Source of the DNA: Chloroflexota bacterium
Lineage (GTDB): Bacteria; Chloroflexota; Anaerolineae; Caldilineales; Caldilineaceae
Reading direction: 5' to 3'
Length of the DNA stretch: 39,702 bases
Assembly: GCA_018969295.1 (NCBI GenBank)
Contig: JAGWYN010000039.1
Span: 1 to 39,702, forward strand
Shown here: piece by piece, positions 1 to 6,716 of the stretch
How the letters are laid out: the number at the start of each line of letters is the position of its first letter
Position numbering within the stretch: the first letter of the stretch is position 1
The notes under the pieces: generated by a model
Database searches by the model: none
What the model was told of the DNA's origin: nothing
The model's input: only the letters and a program-made list of their open reading frames with translations
Program-made: the position numbers and the translations under genes

Positions 1-2
1 TC

Positions 3-317
3 ATTGACAGTCTACCGGTCATCGTTTGTGACAATTACCGGGTTCGTCGCTGCAAACTCTATCGAGATGAGGCTTATCGCGGCTATCAAGCCAGCAAGAA
101 GCGCTACTTCTATGGACTCAAGATTCACCTGGTCGTCACCAAAGATGGGATCCCTGTCGAGTTTTTCCTGTCGCCTGGTGCCTTCAGCGATACTTCTGCG
201 CTCGACCAGTTTGACTTCGACCTTCCACCTCACTCCTGGAGTGTCGACGACAAAGCCTCTACCGTCTACCACATTGAAGATGCCATGGCTGACTGCGTAG
301 GTGGCAACTTGGGTTAG
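3..317 (+). pseudogene. IS982-family transposase remnant (internal fragment)
   Basis: Frame 3 from the window edge reads as the central part of an IS982-type DDE transposase. It contains IDSLPVIVCDNYR, then AYRGYQASKKRYFYGLKIH, then FFLSPGAFSDTSALDQFDFD. The 5' part lies outside the window. The downstream part is decayed: where the family usually has GDKAY the sequence reads DDKAS, and the frame stops at TAG (315-317) before the region expected to carry the last catalytic Glu. No terminal inverted repeat is visible. The fragment abuts the 3' end of the next gene, which lies on the opposite strand. The family call rests on motif recall. Inactivity inside the window is clear, although an intact 5' part could lie outside. 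Confidence 0.8.
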
Positions 318-329
318 ATTAATTCTACC

Positions 330-1232
330 CTATCCCTCCTGGCTGTCAGCATCCTCCGGCTCTGTCGCCGACGAAAAAGCCATCTCCCAGGCACGCTGGG
401 TCACCCGGTGATAGATCTCCTGCAACTGCTGGTAGGCCGCCTGCCCCTCGACTGTCTGGTCGGGGGGCCCCAGACGGCGCAGCAGAGCCAGCTCGACGGT
501 TGGGAGAGCCAGGTGGTGGTGGGCCGCCTCGATCACCCTGCGTCTCCCCCAAAAATCAGCCAGGTGGCCCTCCAGGCGGGTATCTCCCGTTGTCCCAGCA
601 TGGGCGGTCGAAAGGGTCGGGGTGTAAAACGCATGCTGCTCCGCACTTCCCCACTCCAGATCGGCGGCCACACTGCGCGCCGCCAGTTCCTGGGCCTCGC
701 TGTTGCGGCGCTCCTGGATAGCCGCAAGCACCTGCTGACGGTCTCGCCCGTGCAGACGCAGCAGCAGCCAGGGGTCCTCAGCCACCATCTCGCCCAGCTG
801 CGCATAGGTGACGCTCAGGGCCAGCCGAGCCACCACCGGGTCGACTGGCCCATCTCCTGCCGTACAGTGCTGCTCGACCACAGCGCTGCACGGCAAGAGC
901 GTCCCCCCGACCTCGACAAAAAGTTGTTCGATTTCAGCAGGCATGGTGCCAGCCAACAGCTGAGCGACAAAAAGCGCCTGCGTCCCCAACGCAGCAATCA
1001 GCTGCTCCCACTGCTCGTCGGTCAACGTTGGAAAGCGGATCTCGACCTGGACAGGGACGCGGGTGCCCCCAGTCACCTGGGCCAGAAGCTGCCCAGGCTG
1101 CATTTCAAGCCGTTTGACCCGCAGCCCACGCAGCGCCGCTGGATCGGTGCTGCTGCCCATCTGGTGGGTGAACTCGGCCCAACGTCGCGCCCAGGCGAGC
1201 GCCGATGTGGAAGGCGCTGTGCGGGCTGCCAT
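330..1232 (-). CDS. SWIM-family-like protein lacking zinc ligands, partner of SNF2 helicase
   Basis: About 300 residues. The order of segments follows the SWIM zinc-finger proteins that are usually encoded beside SNF2 helicases: a conserved 'VEIRFPTLTDEQWEQLI' stretch, then 'QLLAGTMPAEIEQLF', then 'EDPWLLLRLHGRDRQQVL'. Between the last two, family members carry CxC...CxH. Here that part reads H122-C123-TAGDGPVDPVVA, so at most one ligand remains. The ATG at 1232 is preferred over the upstream TTG at 1262 because GGGAG sits six bases ahead of it. The TTG would overlap the helicase stop. The gene is 26 bp downstream of the helicase stop and presumably shares its mRNA. It probably still serves as a helicase accessory protein, but zinc binding is unlikely. 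Confidence 0.72.
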   Translation of the reverse strand: MAARTAPSTSALAWARRWAEFTHQMGSSTDPAALRGLRVKRLEMQPGQLLAQVTGGTRVPVQVEIRFPTLTDEQWEQLIAALGTQALFVAQLLAGTMPAEIEQLFVEVGGTLLPCSAVVEQHCTAGDGPVDPVVARLALSVTYAQLGEMVAEDPWLLLRLHGRDRQQVLAAIQERRNSEAQELAARSVAADLEWGSAEQHAFYTPTLSTAHAGTTGDTRLEGHLADFWGRRRVIEAAHHHLALPTVELALLRRLGPPDQTVEGQAAYQQLQEIYHRVTQRAWEMAFSSATEPEDADSQEG

Positions 1233-1258
1233 CGCTTTCTCCCGTTGTGTTTTGCTGT

Positions 1259-4200
1259 TCAATCGTCCAACACCTCTCTGCGCAACATCAACAGCTCACG
1301 CAGTTCCTCGGTATCCAACTCGGTGAGCCAGGCCTCGCCGCTGCCGACGATCGATTCCGCCAACGACTGCTTGGAGGCCAGGATGGCATGAATCCGTTCT
1401 TCGAGCGTACCTGCCACGACAAATTTGTGGACCTGGACATTGCGGCGCTGTCCAATCCGAAACGCCCGGTCGGTCGCCTGATTTTCCACCGCAGGGTTCC
1501 ACCAACGGTCGAAGTGGAAGACATGGTTGGCCCGGGTGAGGTTGAGCCCAAAACCGCCAGCACGCAGGCTCAACACAAAGATCGGCGGGCCATCGTCGCT
1601 CTGGAAGGACTGCACCATCTGGTCACGCTGCATTGCTGAGATACCGCCGTGCAAAAAAAGCACCTCACATTGCAGCTCTCCACGCAGATGGCGCTGCAAC
1701 AGGGTCCCCATTTCAACAAACTGCGTAAAAATAAGGGCATGGTCCCCTACAGAAAGTGCCTCTTCCAACATTTCGGTCAGCCGTTCCAGCTTCCCACTCC
1801 GCTGGCGCAACGGCTCTTCCTCTTTGAGAAACTGGGCGGGATGGTTGCAGATCTGTTTGAGGCGGGTCAACAGCGCCAACACCAGCCCACGGCGCTGGAT
1901 GCCGTCCGCTTGATCCAAGGTTGCCAATGCCGCATGAACGGTCGCCTCATACAGGGAGGCCTGTTCGCTGGTCAGCGAACAATAGACGACCATCTCGTTC
2001 TTCTCGGGCAGATCGGAGATGATCGACGGATCCGATTTGAGCCGCCGCAGGAGGAACGGCTGAACCAGCCGGCGCAGTTCCTGCGTGCGCTGCTCGTCGT
2101 TGTACCGCTCGATCGGGATCAAAAAACGCTGGCGGAACGCTTCATGGCTGCCCAGGTAGCCAGGATTCAAAAACTCAAACACACTCCACAATTCGTTCAG
2201 ATGATTCTCGACCGGCGTGCCTGTCAGGGCAACCCGGTTGTGAGCGACCAGCCAGCGCACAGCCTGCGACTGCTTGGCCCCAGGGTTTTTGATGTTCTGC
2301 GCTTCATCCAGGATCAAGTCACTCCAGACCAGCGGGCGCAACAGGTCGATGTCGCGACGCGCAGTTCCGTAGCTGGTGATGACCAGATCGCTGGCCGCCG
2401 CAGCCTCGCTGAAGGCGGTTCCTGCCAGCCGACCGCTGCCATGATGCACCAGGGTTTTGAAGGCAGGAGCAAAACGTTCGACCTCGCGACGCCAGTTGGC
2501 CACCAGGCTGGTCGGACAGATCAACAAGGCCGGCCCCGCAGCGGCAAGCTTCTCCGGAGTCCGGGCCAGCAGCAGGGCGATGGCCTGCACGGTCTTGCCG
2601 AGTCCCATGTCGTCGGCCAGACAGGCCCCCAGCCCCAGCCGACGCAGATAGGCCAACCAGCCGACCCCACGACGCTGATACGGACGCAGCTCCCCGACAA
2701 ACCCGGCAGGTTCGGCCAGTTCACCAGCCAGCGTCTGGGTGCGCAGCTGTTCGAACACCTGCTGCAGCCAACCATCTACATCGACAGCATCGACAGGCAA
2801 CCGGGCACTGGCTCCCAGGCTGGGCCGGTCAGGAGCCTCGGTTGCCAACAGAAACGCCGCCGGATCCTCGCCCGCAGCAGGGTCGAGGTAGACCTGGGCC
2901 ATGCGCAGCGACTGCAAAAGTGACATCGTTCCAGTCGACTGGCGCCCCTGAAGAAACTGCCTGGCAGCCTGGACCTGACGCGGGTCAAATTCGATCCAAC
3001 GGCCACGCAGCCGGAGCAGCGGCACGTGGTGCGCCGAAAGCGACTCCAACTCGGCCTGGCTGAGCTGTTCAGTTCCCAGAGTCAATTCCCAGACAAAACG
3101 AACCTGTGGGCTGCCTGCACCCGTCGCACGCTCCGCAGCCATCAGCCGCAGACGCAGCCCCAACCGCGCCCGCTGCTGCGAACGCCACCATTCAGGCAGC
3201 AAGACCCCAAAGCCGTTGCTTTCCAGCAACGGGGCAGCCTCGCGCAAAAAACGCTGGGCTTCTGCGGGCATCAGGTCCACCCCCTGCGGTCGCGACGAAC
3301 GCAGGCTGCGTTCGATCGGGGCAAAAAGCCGGCTCGCAGCCCCCAAACCGGCCAGCAGCCGTTCCTGCGGGCGGTCAACCCGACGGCTGCCGCTGCGCAG
3401 CTGGCCGTTCTGCGCCAGCCAGACCTGCCGGGCTGAAATCAACACGCGAGGCTCGTCGCGGGCTTGCAGATAGTAGGCCAGCGTCCAGAGATCGGCGGAG
3501 CCAGACTCCTCGGGCAGGCTGGCTGCCCCCTCCGACTCGACAGGCAGCAGGGGCTCCACCAGCTCGAAGGCAATCCGGAAATTGGTGTCGCTGGTAATGT
3601 GCAGCTGCTCGATCCACTCCTGCCAGACCTGGACAAACTGAAAAGCGGGCTGGGGTGGCAGCGTCAGCTGTCGATCCGGCGCGTGGAGCTGGCTCACCCA
3701 ACGCAGCACAGGGCTGCCGCCGCTGTCGACAACACTCTGGCTCCAGCGACGGATCGCAGCATCGACCAGCGCCGCCACAAAACGCTCGGTCACACTCTCT
3801 GCAGAGAGGGCAGCGTCCACCTCCTCCAGGTTGTAGGCCCGGCAGGCTGCTGGCATCGTCCCCACCAGTTCGACGAAACGCTGCTGCACCCGATCGTCCA
3901 GCAGCGTTGGCTGCCAGATGGCGTGCAGGCTGCCAGGGCCGCTGCGCTGCAAGGCCGGAACATACTGCTGATCAATCAGCAGTTCCAGAGCAAATTTGGC
4001 GGCGTTGCTCCAGTAGAGCAGGTCGTTCCCCAGCTTCAACCGCCCCGTGCTCTCCGCACCCGGCTGACGGCGCAGCTGGCTCAAAAAACGAAGCGCAGCG
4101 AAGGCCTCCAGCAACACCCCGCTGACCTGCCAGTTCAACAGCCCGGACGCGCTCTGCTGACGATCAGCATGCAGCACACCGCGCCGCATCAACGGCGCAT

Positions 4201-4483
4201 CGCTGTGGCTGGGCAGCCAGATCGTCGCCGTGGCAGGTGCCATCGAGAGAAGCGGCAGGCCAGACAACTCTTCCGCCAACAGCGTACGCAACTGGCTGAT
4301 CGCCAGTTGCCCCGGATGCGAAGGAATTTTTGCAGCACGCTGCCGGGCAGTTCCCTGTTCTGGGGGGACACCATACGAAAACAGAGCCTGCGTCGGATCG
4401 AGGGATTCGGCCCAAAAAAACAGATTGCCATCCAGAAAAGATTCGCTGCCGCACAACCAGGCAGCATGTAAGGTCAAAGGCAT
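1259..4483 (-). CDS. SNF2/RapA-type DEAD/DEAH-box helicase
   Basis: 1074 residues. The first ~590 residues form a variable SNF2-associated N-terminal region. The two-lobed motor follows: motif I DDMGLGKT at about 624-631, motif II DEAQ, and the C-terminal lobe with HFDRWWNPAVENQATDRAFRIGQ split around motifs V and VI. It is an ATP-dependent DNA translocase probably acting in transcription or repair; no substrate can be read from the sequence. The ATG at 4483 lies seven bases after a TACAAT -10 element, which suggests a leaderless or near-leaderless message. The SWIM-like gene follows after 26 bp. Such SNF2-SWIM pairs are known in many bacteria, and their exact role is unsettled. Confidence 0.93.
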   Translation of the reverse strand: MPLTLHAAWLCGSESFLDGNLFFWAESLDPTQALFSYGVPPEQGTARQRAAKIPSHPGQLAISQLRTLLAEELSGLPLLSMAPATATIWLPSHSDAPLMRRGVLHADRQQSASGLLNWQVSGVLLEAFAALRFLSQLRRQPGAESTGRLKLGNDLLYWSNAAKFALELLIDQQYVPALQRSGPGSLHAIWQPTLLDDRVQQRFVELVGTMPAACRAYNLEEVDAALSAESVTERFVAALVDAAIRRWSQSVVDSGGSPVLRWVSQLHAPDRQLTLPPQPAFQFVQVWQEWIEQLHITSDTNFRIAFELVEPLLPVESEGAASLPEESGSADLWTLAYYLQARDEPRVLISARQVWLAQNGQLRSGSRRVDRPQERLLAGLGAASRLFAPIERSLRSSRPQGVDLMPAEAQRFLREAAPLLESNGFGVLLPEWWRSQQRARLGLRLRLMAAERATGAGSPQVRFVWELTLGTEQLSQAELESLSAHHVPLLRLRGRWIEFDPRQVQAARQFLQGRQSTGTMSLLQSLRMAQVYLDPAAGEDPAAFLLATEAPDRPSLGASARLPVDAVDVDGWLQQVFEQLRTQTLAGELAEPAGFVGELRPYQRRGVGWLAYLRRLGLGACLADDMGLGKTVQAIALLLARTPEKLAAAGPALLICPTSLVANWRREVERFAPAFKTLVHHGSGRLAGTAFSEAAAASDLVITSYGTARRDIDLLRPLVWSDLILDEAQNIKNPGAKQSQAVRWLVAHNRVALTGTPVENHLNELWSVFEFLNPGYLGSHEAFRQRFLIPIERYNDEQRTQELRRLVQPFLLRRLKSDPSIISDLPEKNEMVVYCSLTSEQASLYEATVHAALATLDQADGIQRRGLVLALLTRLKQICNHPAQFLKEEEPLRQRSGKLERLTEMLEEALSVGDHALIFTQFVEMGTLLQRHLRGELQCEVLFLHGGISAMQRDQMVQSFQSDDGPPIFVLSLRAGGFGLNLTRANHVFHFDRWWNPAVENQATDRAFRIGQRRNVQVHKFVVAGTLEERIHAILASKQSLAESIVGSGEAWLTELDTEELRELLMLRREVLDD

Positions 4484-4490
4484 AAAGAGT

Positions 4491-4520
4491 ATTGTACCGC
4501 GCGAAGAGCCTGCCTTTCAA
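4491..4520 (-). promoter_or_regulatory. Promoter for SNF2 helicase, near-leaderless
   Basis: On the minus strand TTGAAA (4520-4515), an 18-nt spacer and TACAAT (4496-4491) precede the helicase ATG (4483) by only seven bases. A start site seven bases after the -10 would fall at or next to the ATG. No Shine-Dalgarno sequence is visible, in keeping with a leaderless mRNA. Confidence 0.5.
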
Positions 4521-4562
4521 ATCATCTACAGCCGTTGGGCATTCCCGTTGCACGGACCCAAC

Positions 4563-4597
4563 AAAAAAAGGTGCCCCCCAAAGCTTTGGAAGACACC
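4563..4597 (-). terminator. Intrinsic terminator of the structured RNA
   Basis: On the minus strand GGTG...CACC (4597-4594 / 4573-4570) encloses a CCAAAGCTTTGG palindrome (4589-4578), followed by a seven-T run (4569-4563). An A-run on the other flank (plus-strand T-run 4598-4603) would let the hairpin act in both directions. It lies just after the RNA's closing stem and upstream of the helicase promoter. Confidence 0.75.
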
Positions 4598-4612
4598 TTT
4601 TTTGGGCTGTCA

Positions 4613-4786
4613 AACTCTACAGGACCGTGTGAATCAGTGGGTACGAACCTGCGTAAGCAGGTGGGTGCCGACTGAACGCTTCCGTCTTGCCTGGACGGCT
4701 ACCACATCCACGTTCTTTTGTCATGCTCCCGTAAGAAAGGTGTTGGCTCGCCCCGTGTGCTGACTCATCACGTGAACTGTAGAGTT
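4613..4786 (-). ncRNA. Structured small RNA gene, best candidate 6S RNA
   Basis: This is a non-coding stretch of about 175 nt with a -10 box ending seven bases before it and an intrinsic terminator right after it. The ends pair perfectly over 10 bp (4786-4777 with 4622-4613). The helix continues after an internal loop (G4771-T4763-G4760 side with C4637-C4627, one bulge, one G-U). A large asymmetric bubble follows. Its 3' strand carries a 6-bp hairpin (ACCTGC-TTAC-GCAGGT, 4662-4647), and its 5' strand is CACACGGGGCGA (4759-4748). An apical arm starts with GCC/GGC. Long closing stem, central bubble with a 3'-strand hairpin, and apical arm are the layout of 6S RNA, the RNA polymerase-binding regulator. 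No sequence signature proves this. SRP RNA, tmRNA and RNase P signatures were looked for and not seen. Confidence 0.6.
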
Positions 4787-4792
4787 ATCTAT

Positions 4793-4821
4793 AGTATACC
4801 ACAGCCTCCCCTGCAAGCAAA
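4793..4821 (-). promoter_or_regulatory. Promoter of the structured RNA
   Basis: On the minus strand TGGTATACT gives an extended -10 (TATACT at 4798-4793), with the RNA's closing stem starting seven bases later at 4786. The -35 is weak: TTTGCT (4821-4816) at a 17-nt spacing. Confidence 0.6.
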
Positions 4822-4875
4822 CCGCACCCAAACAACTTTTTTTGGAAGATTGCTTTCTGGGAGATTGCCCAGCTC

Positions 4876-6693
4876 TCACTTTTTGGGAGGACGCAGAGCA
4901 ATGTGCAGCTCGGCCAGCTGCGCCTCCGTCACCACACAGGGGGAGTCGAGCATCAGGTCGGTGCCGGCAGCCGTCTTCGGGAAGGCGATCACGTCGCGAA
5001 TGGTAGAGGCTTCAGCGAACATGGCCACCAGACGGTCAATGCCCAGGGCAATGCCGCCGTGCGGCGGTGCACCGTACTGAAAGGCCTCCAGCAAATGGCC
5101 GAACTGGCTCTCGGTCTGCTCGCTGGTCAACCCCAGCCGCGCAAACAACCGGTCCTGCAGATCGCTGCGATGGATCCGGATGCTGCCCCCGCCGATCTCC
5201 CAACCGTTCAAGATGACATCGTAGGCCTTGGCCAGAACGCTGCCTGGGTCGCTTTCCAGCCGCTCCCAATCTTCCTCACGGGCGCTGGTGAACGGATGGT
5301 GCACAGCCTGCCAGCGCTTCTCCTCCTCGTTGTATTCGAGCAGCGGAAAGTCAACCACCCAACAGTAGGCCAGCAGGTTGGGGTCGATCAGCCGAGCACG
5401 ACGCCCAATCTCCAGCCGCAGATTGGCCAGACAAGGGTTGACCACCGCTGCACGGTCGGCGACCAGCAGGATCAGATCCCCCACAGCAGCGCCGCTGCGC
5501 TCGACGATCGTCTGGATTTCCGCCGGCGTGAAAAATTTGGTGACCTGGCTGCGCAGACTCTCCGGCGCAAACATCCCCGCAGCATCGGGTTCGTCGCTGA
5601 TCCCGATCCAGACCAGCCCCTTGGCCCCGTACTGTTTGACAAAGTCCGTCAGCTCGTCGATCTCGCGGCGCGACAGCGCACTCGCTCCTGGATAGACCAC
5701 CCCTTTGACAAGGCCCCCCGCCTCGACCGCCTTGCGGAAAACAGCAAAATCGCTGGCAGCCGCCAGGTCGCTGACATTGAAAAGAGGCTGACCAAAACGC
5801 AGGTCGGGCCGGTCGATCCCATAATACTCGACAGCGTCGGCGTAGGAGATCACCGGGAACGGCAACGTCTGGATCGGCTTGTGTGGGGCGATCAGCGCGC
5901 TCAACTCGATCAACATCGTCTCGATCATGGCACGGATGTCGTTCGCGTCGACAAAGCTCATCTCCAGGTCAAGCTGGGTGAACTCAGGCTGGCGGTCTGC
6001 GCGCAGATCCTCGTCACGGAAGCAACGGGCAATCTGAAAATAGCGTTCGATGCCAGCCACCATCAACAGCTGCTTGAGCTGTTGTGGGCTCTGGGGCAAC
6101 GCATAAAATTCGCCCGGCTGCAGACGGCTGGGCACGATGAAATCACGCGCACCTTCCGGCGTACTTTTGAGCAGAACAGGTGTCTCTACTTCGATAAAGT
6201 CGCGATTCGAGAAAAATTCACGGATAAACCGCACAATCCGGTGGCGCAACACCAGGTTCTGGGCCATGCGCGGACGGCGAATGTCCAGATAGCGGTACTT
6301 CAGACGCAACATCTCGTCGACCTCGTCGCCGCTGCTCGACATCCCGCTCGCAATGTAGAAAGGAGGATTTTTGGCTGTGTTGAGGATGGCGACCTCCTCC
6401 GCAATCAGTTCGACTTCTCCCGTGCTTAAATTCGGGTTGCGCAGCCCTTCAGGCCGCGCCGTCACCCGACCTTTGACTTGAAGGACATACTCGCTGCGCG
6501 CCTGGTCAGCGACTGCGTGGGCCAGCGGCGCCTGCTCCGAATCGACCGTCACCTGCGTGATGCCAAAACGGTCGCGCAGGTCGATAAAAATCAGCCCACC
6601 ATGGTCACGCCGCCGGTTGACCCAGCCAGCCAATGTCACCACGTCGCCGACATTCGTCAGATTCAACACGCCGCATGTGTGTGTCTTCAACAT
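4876..6693 (-). CDS. aspS: Aspartate--tRNA ligase, bacterial type
   Basis: 605 residues, the normal length of a bacterial AspRS that charges tRNA-Asp (or tRNA-Asp and tRNA-Asn) in the cytoplasm. In order: an OB-fold anticodon-binding domain with GWVNRRRDHGGLIFIDLRD; class II motif 1 and flipping-loop region with KSTPEGARDFIVPSR; motif 2 with FRDEDLRADRQPEFTQLDLE; the bacterial GAD insertion; and motif 3 GIALGIDRL. The ATG at 6693 has AGGGG seven bases upstream. A GTG 27 bases earlier would overlap the ATPase stop but lacks that support. The DHGG in the anticodon domain matches the His of non-discriminating enzymes, whereas E. coli has DLGS. It lies 23 bp behind the ATPase gene. Confidence 0.96.
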   Translation of the reverse strand: MLKTHTCGVLNLTNVGDVVTLAGWVNRRRDHGGLIFIDLRDRFGITQVTVDSEQAPLAHAVADQARSEYVLQVKGRVTARPEGLRNPNLSTGEVELIAEEVAILNTAKNPPFYIASGMSSSGDEVDEMLRLKYRYLDIRRPRMAQNLVLRHRIVRFIREFFSNRDFIEVETPVLLKSTPEGARDFIVPSRLQPGEFYALPQSPQQLKQLLMVAGIERYFQIARCFRDEDLRADRQPEFTQLDLEMSFVDANDIRAMIETMLIELSALIAPHKPIQTLPFPVISYADAVEYYGIDRPDLRFGQPLFNVSDLAAASDFAVFRKAVEAGGLVKGVVYPGASALSRREIDELTDFVKQYGAKGLVWIGISDEPDAAGMFAPESLRSQVTKFFTPAEIQTIVERSGAAVGDLILLVADRAAVVNPCLANLRLEIGRRARLIDPNLLAYCWVVDFPLLEYNEEEKRWQAVHHPFTSAREEDWERLESDPGSVLAKAYDVILNGWEIGGGSIRIHRSDLQDRLFARLGLTSEQTESQFGHLLEAFQYGAPPHGGIALGIDRLVAMFAEASTIRDVIAFPKTAAGTDLMLDSPCVVTEAQLAELHIALRPPKK

Positions 6694-6716
6694 CAACGGA
6701 CCCCTACTTTTCTGGT

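Noticed and set aside
408..1391. Long plus-strand open frame opposite the SWIM-like and SNF2 genes
   Set aside because: Its protein shows no domain and a composition typical of the antisense of GC-rich genes; similar long shadows occur opposite aspS, lon, the GT-C genes and both ABC genes.
4613..4786. SRP RNA, tmRNA, RNase P RNA, T-box or cobalamin riboswitch
   Set aside because: The characteristic conserved strings of each are not present; an independent terminator before the next gene also argues against a leader riboswitch.
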